Source: Epiperipatus broadwayi (lineage: Eukaryota > Onychophora > Udeonychophora > Euonychophora > Peripatidae). Taken from it: 64,000 nucleotides of DNA. Under the pieces are notes generated by a model. That model did no database searches and was not told where the DNA came from. It was given only the letters and a program-made list of their open reading frames with translations. Made by a program: the position numbers and the translations under genes. The stretch covers positions 13,255,421 through 13,319,420 of the forward strand of contig JAQFVV010012404.1 of NCBI GenBank assembly GCA_028023455.1, in the 5' to 3' direction. How positions within the stretch are numbered: position 1 is the first letter of the stretch; each line of letters opens with the position of its first letter. Positions 1 to 12,204 of the stretch are shown here, piece after piece.

Positions 1-410
1 CATATTTCCTTTTAGTATCAAGTTATTTCTACCAAAAGCACTCCAACCATGTTTAATTCTATGATTAATTTCATCCATTATGTTTCCATCTGTATTAATA
101 ATCTGAAGAAGGTGTTTGTAGCTGTTAACCTTTTCTAATTCGTCATAATCAATCTTTATTTTTATATTTTGAGAAACTCTGTTAAACATTACTTTAGTTT
201 TTTTAACATTTATCTTTAGTCCTACTTTCATCTGATAACTCCTGCAACATTTCCTGCAGCTCTAAAGAATTATTTGCAAAAACAACTACATCAGCTGCAA
301 AATCTAAATGACTTAAATAATCTCCATTTATTTTCACCCCTTTAGTTTCCCATTTTAATCCACAAAATACTTCTTGAAGCACTAATAATTCATTCTTTAT
401 ATTCTAGAAC
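1..410 (-). pseudogene. RTE-like LINE reverse transcriptase fragment, cut by window edge
   Basis: Read on the - strand this is the palm region of a non-LTR reverse transcriptase. A segment near 300-350 reads LDFAADVVVFA, which matches the FADD catalytic box (motif C) with the first Asp replaced by Ala, preceded by an ING(D/E)YL stretch typical of RTE-clade elements. Several stops and frameshifts follow. Bases 1-115 are nearly identical to 60,270-60,385, where a longer 3' part of the same family survives, so the family assignment rests on both copies. The 3' end lies outside the window. It is a dead copy: the catalytic Asp is lost and the frame is broken. Confidence 0.75.
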
Positions 411-419
411 TACTTAGTG

Positions 420-600
420 TAATATTGAATAATCAATACCCACTAGATGGGTAATGCTACAATCATGCCTTATACTATTTGCTGGACACTAGTTTTTATC
501 AGTGAGATAAAATGGATAAGTCACTAATGAAGGCCATAACCAGAAACTAGTTTACATGCATCGTAGATGCAATAATAATTTGAATTAATAAACAAAATGA
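420..600. repeat. Possible remnant of the fold-back repeat family seen at 11.2 and 15.7 kb
   Basis: Words such as cactagtttttatcagtga and gaaggccataaccagaaact resemble the core of the palindromic element at 15,660-16,085 (tgacaaaggacacaagccag / gaaactagtctgg). The similarity was judged by eye only and is short. No coding potential is seen. Confidence 0.3.
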
Positions 601-609
601 AAATAAGAT

Positions 610-2630
610 TTAGTTTCATATTTGATAATAACTGATTCATTTGTTTATATTTTATAAATAATGAAATAAATCATGTAATCATTAACAAAATTAAGCCACA
701 ATTATTACTTAAATAATTATCAATAGTCATAATGTTGCTATCAATGAAATTTTCAATTTTTTAAAGTAAGATTTAAATGTAATACATAATAGAGTATTCA
801 AAGTTTAGAGCTTTAATGTTCTTATAATTCTATTGCTCATTTAACCAGTTTTTTTTTTTTTTAATGTTAGATTGAATTACTATTATTATCCAAATTTATT
901 GTAATCTGAAATTTTTTGAATGATTATTGGTTATTATGTAAATGAAAATCTTACAAATTGTTTTTTATTTATGCAATGTCAGCAAAATTTTTGTATATAT
1001 GGGATAGAAACTAAATATGTAAGATCTCTTGAATCAAGATGACACATATTAATTAATACAAAATCATATTTGCAAAAAATATTATTGTAAAGTTTTAAAT
1101 GACCATTATATATTATAATTATCACCAAATAAGTCTACAACATGACACATATATCTTCAATAAAATAAATATCACCCACAAATTTTTAATCCACTAAATG
1201 ATTTTTTTGATTTTTCTATCAATTGCAAATTCAGCAATATTTTATTTATAAATACATTTGCAAATACAAATTACTACTTTTTATTCAGATTATTTAAACT
1301 TATTATTTATTTTTCACGTTATTTTAATTGAAATTCTATTTAAATAAAAACCGATGTGCTAAAATTGTGGGTATTGTAAATCCAATTACTCACTATTTTC
1401 TTTATCAATTGCTAATTAGTAAGTGTTTTAATTGCAAGCATATTTATTTATTTTATGTAATACTTTTTAGAAGATTTGAAGAATTTGTTTTTTTCTCTCT
1501 AGGCAGAGATTGGTAAAACAATGACTGTAGAATATAGATTATTTTATTCTGACTTAATTAATATTATTTTTTGCAAATATTTATCCTTACATAGATACAA
1601 ATTTTATTTCTGATACTTATTAATTATACATATATTAATTGTTTTTCTTTTTTGTACGATATTAACTATCATGTTATCTGCTTATATTTATATTAGGTAT
1701 TGTTTAAAAGAGTTTATTGAACTGTCGGACCTAAAGTTTTTACTTATACATTTCTTCTAGTCATGCTTCAATTAAATGCATTTTTTGGATTTCATATAGC
1801 ATATAACATTTCTAGGTATCAAAATATATAATATTCTGATTTGCCTTTATTGTATAGATTACTCTTGGATCTTTACACATATTTGATAATGTCATGTGTA
1901 TCTGTTAGTGCACTGATTTATGAGGAAAGTACATCTCCAGAGAGCAGTAAGAATTCTTAAATGTAAATCAGAAAAGTAAGAAAGTACTCAAATCTCTCCT
2001 GCTGATTAGCAGATCTGACATTTGGAAACCCAATTATCAGAATTATTATAAGATTATAGCTGTACTATTTTCAGTACGATATATACTAACCATAAAACTG
2101 CAAGCTAAACAGCGACGATAAATAACAATTATTTTAATTACCAGAATATTATTTATTAGGATAATTCTAAATGTAGTTTATATTAAGTTGAGAAAAATAA
2201 AAATTAATGATTGAATAATTTTTATTACTAAAAGTAAATTTTTATTTTATGCGCTATATTTAAAAGGGATTTCATTATATCATTATAATTTTCCTACTGC
2301 AGCATCAATTTAAGTGTTAAAAAGATTATAATCAGATGAGTACTGTATTAGCAAAAATTCCCAAAACATTTGCGGTCTATAGACAACCCATTCTGATTTT
2401 CTCTCGTCTCTTCATCACGTTGTTGAAATGCGCTGGTAATATTTATTGTAAAAGTGATTTTTCAATTAGGGAATTTTTAATTATTTTTTCATCAAAAATT
2501 AAAACTTTTCACTTTTAATAAATAAATATTGTGACAGTTATAGTGCATTTGATTTTGTATATATACAATCGCAAATGTAAAAAGCAACTGATAGAAATCA
2601 GTTCGAATTTGTTGAAAAACCTTTAATAAT
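610..2630. other. AT-rich stretch, nothing recognised
   Basis: Only short spurious ORFs of about 60 codons are present. I see no protein motif, tRNA-like box or strong repeat. It holds ordinary homopolymer and TA runs. Confidence 0.6.
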
Positions 2631-2644
2631 AAAAGGTAGTAAAA

Positions 2645-2770
2645 ATTAAATCAGGACTATGTAATTCTAAGGTAATATGTAATTTTCTTTAAGTTAAAAT
2701 TCCTCTATTTACATATATAAAAACTTTCAGTATAAGCAAATTACATACTGCCTTAGAATTACGCATTGCT
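2645..2770. mobile_element. Small palindromic MITE-like element
   Basis: The left arm (gtaattctaaggtaatatg near 2,661) is repeated inverted on the right (catactgccttagaattac near 2,744), giving arms of roughly 27 bp with few mismatches around an AT-rich centre of about 50 bp. A related string (tacataaatcaggactatg) recurs near 3,200. No ORF is present. It is most simply a short non-autonomous terminal-inverted-repeat element; the flanking target duplication is not clear. Confidence 0.5.
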
Positions 2771-2917
2771 TGGAAAATACATCTTAGTATAAGTTCAGCC
2801 TATTCCTCTCCTATTAATATATATGGGTCTTAAATGTTCTATAATATGAAGGGTTAGATTAATATAACATGTACATGAATATCACTATAATATCAAATCC
2901 AACAAGGACTTTGAGCA

Positions 2918-3240
2918 TTCCACCATTGGGTTTTCAGTGAAATGGATGGCTGAATGGTTAGAAGAGTGAGAAGATTGAAGCCTGTCTATTGGAGGAATTG
3001 CTATCTTAATATAAACTTAGCACTAACGGTATATATGTGTGAGATATTATGATCTGGCCCACAGTGCTGGTTCTACACAAACTATTTATATTGGGGATCA
3101 TATATCTTTTTCACATGTGGATGGTCATGTGTGTTGTTTGTTTGAAATACAGTGGAGGCTGAATAAAAGAAAAAATTCTGAGTTCAAATCCCTCTACTTA
3201 CATAAATCAGGACTATGCTTTTTAATTCTATAATAAAGCA
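2918..3240 (+). repeat. Interspersed repeat R, copy 1, with tRNA-like A box
   Basis: The 5' part contains atggctgaatggttagaag, which resembles a Pol III A box of the Ser/Leu tRNA type, so this may be a tRNA-derived SINE head. Downstream comes a segment with tgctatcttaatataaact, then a gatctgg...gtgctggtt...tattgg...cttttcacatgtgg pattern. The downstream part is shared, in the same orientation, with 10,200-10,410 and, more distantly, with the cluster at 54.9-56.2 kb. The segment 2,918-2,995 is inverted relative to the 10-kb copy. Confidence 0.6.
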
Positions 3241-3244
3241 TCAT

Positions 3245-4190
3245 AACCATGGTTAGCAACTATTTATAATGAACCACAACCATCAAACAAAGGTTAAAAA
3301 GATAAAAAATAACTATGAGATTTTATAGCCAATAGAGATAATCATTAATGAATATTTTTGCTAGAGGCAAAACAAGTATTTAAAAAATATTGAAAGTCTG
3401 TCCATCAGGTAATTGATAAGTTAATACTATTTCTTTGAGAACTTGTTGCTACAAGGATTTATTGGAGAGGTCTTTGTTCTGAAGTGGAATGCTTGAAGAT
3501 TGTTTTATTATCATCCTTTAGCATATCATTAAGAATCATATGTAAATTGAAATGATATAATAAAAATTATATATATATATGACTTTAGCATTTAATCAGT
3601 ATTTATGAAATGTACAATAGTTCTAAATAGAAGAAAGGAATTTTTAAAATCTTAATTTTATAAATGAAAATGATGCAATTGATATTATTTCTCAGCATTG
3701 AGCACATAAATATATTCTCACACATAAACAAACAAGCAAAAGAAATAATAGAATATAAAAAACAGAAAAAAATATTAACAGAAAATAAAAACAGTTTTAA
3801 TACTTACTAATTTGGCAATTCTAGCAGCCTCTATAATTTGGAAAGTAGTATTGAGTTCAATCGAAAAAGAAATGGGACTTTTCAGAACATTAGCAAATGA
3901 AATTCCTATTATAAAATAGCAATATAGAATGCAAGAATGATATCGAAAGTGGCACATTGGAAAATTTAAAATAAGAAGTGAAGAATGAGAATAAATATAT
4001 TGTGAGTATCTGAAATGAAATGGAATGAGATAAATGCTTAAATGGTAGTTATTAAGTAATGCATTAAAGTAGATAATAATAGGAAGGGATTTATGGTCTT
4101 GGTAAATAATGGTTCATTTATAAATGTAATTTTAAAGGTGTAAATAGCAAATGATAAATTTGTGCAAGATCAGTAAATTTAATGGTGATA
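3245..4190. other. AT-rich stretch, nothing recognised
   Basis: Neither strand gives a recognisable translated motif. Short ORFs here are low-complexity. Confidence 0.5.
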
Positions 4191-4199
4191 CAGGTTTAC

Positions 4200-6500
4200 A
4201 TGCTTACAATAAAGGCTAGTAATGATAGATTTGATAAATTTATGATCAAAGTAATATTAAATAAATGCAGATCCAAAAATAATGTTGCTAGAATGGGTGA
4301 TTAAAATACTAGGTAGAATCAAGACAATAGAGGCATATTGTTGGAAGTTGATTTGGAAACTTGAAATATTCATTATCAATAGCTTATTAAGTTTAACAAG
4401 GAAGAGAATGTGGACACCATTGGAAAAATCCTGGTGATCTTATATAGTACAGATTGGTTATACTAATTAAAAAAAATATTGGAATCTAATGTTGAAACAA
4501 ATGTTTTTTCAGAAATAGATATTGATTTCAATCACAATAAGGTTGTTGTAAAAGCAAGATTGAGAATTAAAAAAATGGTTCAAGAAAAAAATTTAAAATA
4601 ATTAATATTTTTGACATTAAATGATTTAATAAAAATCTGAGAATGTAGCAAGTATTTAAAGAATTCATGGGAGACATTTAAAGCAATATATTATTAAAGA
4701 ATGTTGTAAACTTTTGTGAAAAAAAAAGTGGAGTACTAAAAAACTACAGATATAAAAATAATTCTAAAGAAATGAATGAATGTAGAATGGTGAAAAATTT
4801 AAATAATAAAAAAGGTAAAAAAGACAGAATTTTCAAAAATGAGATTGATAACGATTATAAAATAATTAAGATACAGTGGTGGGAAGATAAATGTCTAGAA
4901 ATAGAGAAATTGCACCAAAATATTTAGTTTATCAGAAGAATTAATCAATTAAAAATGAAGAGAAGTGAGTTATTATATCTATTGTCTTTCTGCTTGTTTA
5001 TCATTTTTATCTAGACTATCATGGATAAGAAGTAGAAAAACAAGCTGAGTTTGAATGCACTTGGTTGCATCATCCAGTCAATTAGGAATGAGCAACATAA
5101 GCTAAGTTTAAGATAAAAGAGTTACATGAAAAAAGTATATGAAGTACCTGTCTCTTATGATTAGAAACACCATAATTATTTGAGTAGTGTTATTTATTTT
5201 TGTTATATTATGATGAAATATTTTAAGCTTATATTATTAATCTTACCTAATGGTAGGACATCTGATATGGTAAAAACTTAATGGTGTTTTATCAATTATT
5301 GGCTATACAATTTTATTGATCATATATATATATGACATAAAAATGGCTTGCACATGCCTTATAATTGCATTAGCTAGAAAATATAATTGAGACAGATTAT
5401 AAAGACTAACTGATAAGTTTGATCCCTCATATTTTTCAAAAAATTTTGCTTCAAATAATTAAGAAGATACTAGATCATTATGAGCAGAATTTGTGGATAA
5501 CTCAATTTAATATCAGGAAGTTAATGTCCATTGTTTGAACAAGTGGATTATTAAAATTTGAATGAAGAATGATAGATTTGAATACATCCCTATATATTTG
5601 CTTTATAGACAATGAAATGCATTTGATTATACACTTGAGCATAAGCTATTTCAAATTTTGGAACAATTACTCAATGAATCACATATGGATTATTTTTAGT
5701 CTTTATACCAGTTAGAGCACAAAAGCAATGTTAAATACACTTCAAAAAAGCAATAAGACAAGACACTTCTTGTTTAAAATTTTCATTCAGGCTATAATGT
5801 ATAAGATACTGAAAAAAACATATCTGGGTTAGAAATAGGCAGTTACATCACCCAATCATTTAAGACATGTATACTCAGATAATAATTGCTAGTAATTCTA
5901 AAACATTGATGATATAAAAATAATTATAGGTGCTTTTCAATTGTAAATAAATGGTGATATCACAATATATGTGATGCTTTATCTATTAAGAAATGAGATT
6001 GATGAAACATATGGGTCACTTTATCTACTCTGATTAATTGATCACAGCAAATAAATGAATATAAAATATATAGAATAATTAAAATGATAAAAATATCTTT
6101 TGTAAAAATTAATATCTATTGATATCAACATTTTTAGATTTAGATATTTTATGAAAAAAAATAATGAAGTCATATGAGTGATCAGTGGTTCTAAATAATA
6201 CTGAGATGTGTACCATTTTATCTATTAAGGTTCAAATATAAAATGTATTTGAGATGTTAGGACTGGAGCAGGTAGAAATGATTAACTGAATGGTAAAAAA
6301 TTGATTGCTGAGGCCCAGAAGAGTATGAAGAAGTTAAGACTATTAATCCATTTAATTGGAACAAAAAGACTGCATTGGATAGAATACATTCTGGGACATA
6401 ATAGTATAATGAAAGATATGTTGGAAAGAAAAAATCGATGGTCATGCACCAAACTCAAGACATTCTCATCTTATATACATATATAGAGATGTTCAACCAT
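4200..6500 (+). pseudogene. Degraded non-LTR retrotransposon ORF2 (endonuclease + RT), RTE/BovB-like
   Basis: Three separate islands in the right order support one decayed LINE ORF2. (1) Around 4,510-4,570 a frame reads FNHNKVVVKARLRIKK, matching the end of an APE-type endonuclease where SDH is normal (Ser-Asp changed to Phe-Asn). (2) Around 5,600-5,660 CFIDNE and, one frame over, NAFDYTLEHKLF together form RT motif A (normally CFIDYEKAFD..), with the first catalytic Asp still in place. (3) At 6,300-6,440 KRLHWIEYILGHNSIMKDM matches the conserved C-terminal WIGH-type segment of RTE/BovB-like elements. Many stops and frameshifts lie between. The start and the 3' tail are not defined. Confidence 0.65.
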
Positions 6501-6939
6501 CTTATATGGAGTCTTCATATTAAAAGGTCATATCAGTCAATATTTTAAAAATGATTATTGAATAAAAGCAAACTTTTTTATGTAACACAGTTATTATTAT
6601 AAAAATAAAATTGAAATTAGATTAATTTTTATTTATTTTTAACAAATGAAAAACATACATTTGTCAATAAAAACAAAAACAGTAGTCACTTGGAAAAGAA
6701 AGGGAGTTATAAATAGTAGCATGTGGATTTGTTAAATATTATTTCCAAAATGTAATAACTTGAATTCAAGAGTATTTTTTTTCTGATATTAAATGCACCA
6801 ACACATCTATACACATACAAAAACCAAGAAATAAAGATAACAGAAAACAGAAATGGTTTTTTCATCAATGTAAATATTGCAAAAACAAATGTTATTTTGC
6901 AAATTGTTCTCTTTTTAATGGGGAAAAAATATATTTTAT

Positions 6940-7330
6940 ATTTTCATCATCATCACATTCAATGATTATTGATCTACTGAAGGATGAAGGTATCTCCAAT
7001 CCATCTTCTTTTATCTTTTCCACATCAAACCTTATTTTATTTATATATCTCACTTGTGGTCTATTTCAAGATCTTTTGAAATCTTATAGAATCCAGTTTG
7101 TGATTTCAACTTTTCATATATTATTATCTTTTCTAGCAATAAGTGCAGCCCAAATTCACTCTAGCCTCTTAATTCTTTAAAGGCATTATTAATACTTGTT
7201 GGTTTTCTCATCCATGTATTTTGTTTCTGATCTCTTCTTGCTTTATTCCTAACATGCATCTCTCCATACTTCATTGAATGATCTAAAGTCCTTGTATTGC
7301 TCTTCTGTTAAGTGTATTATTTATATTCCT
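6940..7330 (-). pseudogene. RTE-like LINE 3' fragment, second copy
   Basis: On the - strand this aligns along its length with the C-terminal coding region at 59,820-60,200: both contain complements of the phrases cctcacttgtggtctattt / catctcacatgtggtctctt and gcccaa.tccatttcaatctt, and both encode the RT-distal region with the WxxHIAR-type segment. The frame is heavily broken and only about 390 bp survive, so this is a short relic of the 3' end. Confidence 0.65.
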
Positions 7331-7339
7331 AGCAGTTTA

Positions 7340-7595
7340 TTATTTATATAAATATATTTATAATAATATGATAAAATAGAAATTCATGTAACATTTCAAT
7401 ATTTAATAAAAATGTCTATAAATCAGTTAATAATAAAGATTTAATTGATAATATGAATAAAGAGTTTCTTTGCCTTATAAATCATCAATTAGTAAATTGA
7501 TTTATAAGATTAGTTTTATTGGGTGGTATGAAAGTGGCCTGAAAGAAAGGCCTGAATTTAAATTCATTATTAAATAATTCAAAATAGTCAATTGA
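7340..7595. other. AT-rich spacer
   Basis: No signal is seen other than short TA-rich runs; it separates the RTE relic from the PLE relic. Confidence 0.4.
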
Positions 7596-7599
7596 TTGC

Positions 7600-7960
7600 A
7601 AATCTATTCATGCTCTAGTTTATAAGATATCTTGTAATTGTCATAAAATTTATAAAGATCAGAGTAAATTAAGTCTTAATGAAAGTGTTAAAGTTCAGAT
7701 GAGTAGAGTTAAAAATAGATATCAAAACTCAGCTTTGTATATTCATGAACTGAATATTGGTCATAAAATATTATTTGACAATGCATAGGTTATTTTTCAT
7801 GAAAAAAATGAATTGAAAAGCAGAGTAAAAGCAACATTGATGATAAAATTTTTTGAATCTGAGGCTATCAGTCTCATGAAGGCATCCTTTGATGTTAAAA
7901 GAAGTTGGTTGTTGAAATGAATGGTGGGAAGACTATTTTGTTTTGTATGTGTATGTTGAA
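7600..7960 (+). pseudogene. Penelope-like element C-terminus (GIY-YIG endonuclease)
   Basis: One frame stays open for about 100 codons apart from a single stop. It begins ALVYKISCNCHK (the GIY half of a GIY-YIG nuclease with its usual Cys pair), runs through IYKDQ (a damaged YIGET), then SALYIHELNIGHK, the conserved His-rich stretch, and ends with FHEKNELKSR. This order is characteristic of the endonuclease tail of GIY-YIG Penelope-like retroelements. The nuclease would cut target DNA for priming. The Gly of the YIG half and its catalytic neighbours are changed, so this copy is inactive. No RT domain is visible upstream. Confidence 0.75.
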
Positions 7961-8136
7961 TGTTTAGTTGAATTTCACTTGAAAATGTCTATTGATTGTG
8001 CAAGAATTTTAGTAAAATTTTGTTGTTTTGGCCAGTATTGTAGTGTTATATGAATTTCTATTTTATTTTATTTTTAATTGATAGTATAGCATTAGGCAGT
8101 ATTTAATATTCAATCTATAATGTGTACACTTTTAAG

Positions 8137-8260
8137 AACGAAATATCATAGTGGTTAATGCATCTGACTGCATGCTTATGACCAGGATTTAAATTATCAT
8201 CAGATAAATTTGCAATTTCCAAATATACTTAGGATTTTTTCTTCTAGATAGCTAGTTTGA
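8137..8260 (+). repeat. tRNA-derived SINE head
   Basis: tatcatagtggttaatgca is close to a tRNA A box (TAGC.TAGTGGTTAA.GC) and, about 45 bases on, caggatttaaattatc is a decayed B box. The spacing fits an internal Pol III promoter. There is no closed cloverleaf, so it is not a functional tRNA gene. Confidence 0.55.
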
Positions 8261-8264
8261 AGAC

Positions 8265-10105
8265 AGTTTAACTAGCCATCCAAATACTGGCTAGTAAATG
8301 AATATCTAGATAAATCAATTTAAAGGAAAAACAAAAATAGAAAACTTCTAAAAGTCTCATTATTCACCAATTAGAAAACTATGAATACAACAGGGTTAAA
8401 AATAAAAATGAAGGAACATCAGTATTCTGGGACCACTAAACAGCTACAGGCCATGTATTTAAACCCACTTCTGCCCAAATAATTTGTACAGAGAAGAGTG
8501 ATGCCAAAAGAAAAGTTAAAGAAGCTTTTTATATAGCAAATGATATCAGTGCCATTAATAGAAGAGAAGCATGCTTTGCTCTCTCCAAACAATGGACTAA
8601 TTAATTAAAAATTCAAACTCATTTGCATATGTGTACAATAAATCACAACAGTCTTCATTCACAAAGCTATGAGTATGAGATTCGAACATTAAATCTCGAA
8701 AGCGCTAAGCAGACCTATTACATATTATAGTATAATTATAGCTTCACTATTTAATGCGAAAAAAGTCGCATATTTATAATTATAATAATGCTTTATATGT
8801 TATGAGTCCTGGTAATGAATATAAAATATGTATGTTTTTGAATTATTTTAAGTGAAACAAAAGTAGTCCAAAATATTTTCTAGTATTAAATGCTTGCATA
8901 TTGAGAAAGTGATTATAATTGAATATAAAAGTCATTTTAATAATCAACAATTTTATTTTTTAAAAAAAATAAAAAAAAATAAATGAAAAAATATTGATCA
9001 ATATGACACAGTGTTTAAACTGCTGACACCTCTAGCTCACCAGATGAGTGAAGATTGTTTGCAAAATACATGCATAATGAGAGAGGGAGATCTGGATTTC
9101 TGGTTGTAGAATGATTGTGATATTGTTGAATTGTGTTGAAAGATGCATTAATTTAAAAAAAACAAACAAACAATAATTTGAAACAAACTATTTATATATT
9201 TATTTTTATTCAATTATTTTTATATTAATAACAATTTTTAGTAAGTAATTAAATATATTTGATAGTAATTGCAAAAAAATTAAATATTTAGAAAGCAATA
9301 AATTATTTGATTTCTTAACTGACACTATAGTAAGGTTGAGTAAACAGACATTAATCTTCATTCCCAGAATAGTTTCTGGATTTTGTTTTTATCAATGAAG
9401 CTTGGGAATCAAAATTGGAAGTGACGCAGGTATCGTCCATTTTCAAGTTTATTATAATGACACTAAAGAAGAGCTGATTTTTTTTTTTTTTAATCTTAGG
9501 TTATTTGTTAAGTTTTTTAAAATTGATATTAGTGACATAAGGCAGAGTATATATTTAACTTTTTCTGGATCTATATTAATGATATCCATTATAATTAAAT
9601 CAATTTTTAAATATTATTTTAATATTTGTAGTCATCAATTGTAGTTTAAAACTTTTAAAACAAATAACGCATTGGAATAGTTGCAGGACTCTATCAGCAT
9701 ATAGTATCATACAATGTTTTTATAACAATATTTAACTTTTAATAATTTTATCAAGGGTTGAATTCTTGCTAAATCTGATACAATGTGGACAGAATCATCT
9801 ACTGCCGACTGTGGTAATTGGATAGACAAACAACATTTTATTGTTACTATTATTTTTACAAATAATTATTTGTCTTGTAGAATACATGATATTTAAAAAT
9901 GTGAAAGCAGTGATAAAAGCATAGAATAATACATAGATAGAATTATAGGCAAAGATTCAGTAAAGAATTTCAATATTGGAGAATATGCATATATTTACTT
10001 TTTAAAAGAAAAGTAAATAAAAAATAATAATGTGTATTTATTCATTTTTATACAATAATTTCGATATTCATTGCAGCTTTTATTTGAAATACAGGTATTC
10101 ATATT
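8265..10105. other. AT-rich stretch, nothing firmly recognised
   Basis: Short ORFs (for example 9,402-9,644 +) are dominated by Phe/Leu/Ile and show no domain. A short quasi-palindrome of tataattat words lies near 8,725-8,790. No protein family was recognised on either strand. Confidence 0.5.
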
Positions 10106-10109
10106 TTAA

Positions 10110-10415
10110 TAGACAGACCTCAATCTACTCCAACCTCCAACTTTTCAGCCATCAATACCACTGAAAATTTGATGATGGAATACCCAAATCTAATATGGGA
10201 TTTGCTATCTTAATATAAACTGAGCACTGATTATATATATGTGTGGGAGATGATGATCTGGATTAACTGATGAGTGCTGGTTCAGCACCAAATACCTATA
10301 TTGGTGATTATTTATCTTTTCTATATGTGGCATGTGTATTTGGGGTAGGAGATAGTGTGGATAGTTGAAGGGTGCTTGAAAGTCTGTGTTCAAATCCCAG
10401 CAGCTTTTAATAAAA
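10110..10415 (+). repeat. Interspersed repeat R, copy 2
   Basis: It shares with the copy at 3.0 kb the phrases tgctatcttaatataaact, atatatatgtgtg, gtgctggttc and tatatgtgg in the same order. Its first 90 bases (agacagacctcaatctact...tttgatgatgga) are the reverse complement of the corresponding part of the 3-kb copy. No ORF is meaningful. Confidence 0.6.
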
Positions 10416-10419
10416 AATT

Positions 10420-11205
10420 TAAATAATTTATAATCAAATATTAAAAATAAAATAGTTGTATTAATGTAATGACAAAAAATTATTTATGAGATCTTCATTT
10501 TTTTATCATTCAGTAATTTGATTATTAAAATTATAATCGCGTTATTCAAAAACAAACAGATGTTTTTCTATAAGTTAGAGTATTAATAGGAGTTTTTAGT
10601 TTTATTTTTGGTTAAAATCAAAGTAAATTGTCCGTGTATATAACTGAATGCACATTGTTTATACATAAAAAGGAACGAATATGTGCAATATATGATCTAG
10701 TAATATATATTTTCTCAATGTGTAAAATATTAATCATTGTTAATATTAATTAAATTGTTGTTTAGATTAGATTTTTTTTAAAAGTCTAATTTGAATATTT
10801 TACAATAATTTATTCTATCTTTAGGGTATTGACACCAAATGACACAACAGGAAGTAAATTCTATTATATAGACCATTACCTTGAACTGAAGTCTGTTTTT
10901 TTCAATACTTTTATTTCTTTTTTTAAAAAATTAAGTTCTATATACCTGTGTATATAATTGTATATTATCAAAATTGTTTGAATGATTTAAGACAAGACAT
11001 TGATTATATATATTTACAAAAACTTTAAAGCAATAAATCTGAATTTTAAATTACGTAATGTGTGTGTGTAGTACATATGTAGACGCGTAATAAGACTATA
11101 TTAAAACTTATAACTGGTTTGTTATTTAATGATAATGCAAAAACTAATCTCCTCCTAGGTTAATATTACATAAAAATCAGAAATGTTTACTTTTTTAATG
11201 TAAAT
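10420..11205. other. AT-rich stretch, nothing recognised
   Basis: I see no motif or repeat beyond short TA and (TG) runs. Confidence 0.5.
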
Positions 11206-11212
11206 AATTTTA

Positions 11213-12202
11213 GTAGCAACTTTCTCCATATAATATTGCGCCTAGTGCATCAAAAACTTAGTGCTTATCCCAGATTGGTTTCTAGCTTACAGAATTCATC
11301 TGTGAAAAGCCTTGGATCTGAGAGCATTGTACCAAGGTCTTTGGATCTAATACAGCCTTCCAGCAGCCATCTTTTAACTTTTTACTTAACTATAAAACTA
11401 TGAACTTAAACTGAAAACAAAATAATGTTTTCAATCTATGCTAATTCACTTGCACCGGATCTGAATCCTATTTTGATGTCTTTGGTTTTTTAATAACCAT
11501 AGTCACCAACATCATTCAGTTAGGATTGATATTAAACCAATATCATAACACATTACCACCATTTCTTATGCTTAAACAATCTGCTAACACAGAAACAACT
11601 TTCCCCATACAATATTACCACCTAATGCAATCCATAGTAATAGATAGGGATTTTGATGCACTAACTTTCTAGAATTCTCGATTACTATGGTTTGCACTAG
11701 GTTGCAATATTGTATGGAAAACATTGCTACTGTGTTAACAGATTGTGCAAGCATAAGAAATATTAGTCATGTAATGTTATAATGGTTTGATACCAATCCT
11801 AGTCAAAGGATACTAGTGATTATAGTTAATAAAAAAAAAAAGACACCAAAACAAATGTATACTGAACAGGTTCAAATCTGTATAACTATGCAAGTGAATT
11901 ATCTTGGATTAAAACATTATTGTGCTTTCAGTTTGGGCTTATAACTTTATAGTTAACTAAAAAGAAAAATGTGGCAGCTGGAGGGATCCATTATATCCAA
12001 AGTTCTAGGAACAATGCTCTCAGATCCAAAGTTCATCACTGATGAAATCCATAAGATAGACACTAGTCAGGAGATATTAGATTATTAGGCACAAGATAAA
12101 AATTTTGATGCACTAACTTTCTAACTTCCATTGTTAACTGTGGTTTTCTCTAGGTGACATCATTTTACATAGAAAATTGCTACTGTGTTAACAGATTGTA
12201 AA
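11213..12202. mobile_element. Fold-back (palindromic) element, about 1 kb
   Basis: The two halves are imperfect reverse complements about a centre near 11,668. The best-preserved part is the inner 11,560-11,775: ttatgcttaaacaatctg...catacaatatta is mirrored by gcaatattgtatgg...cagattgtgcaagcataag. Outer words are mirrored too: taggattgatattaaacca / tggtttgataccaatccta, and ttaactataaaactatgaa / ttataactttatagttaac. The left arm lacks about 80 bp. No transposase is encoded. Shared words (agggattttgatgcacta, gatctgagagcattgt) link it to the element at 15.66 kb, so both belong to one non-autonomous family. Confidence 0.75.
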
Positions 12203-12204
12203 TA

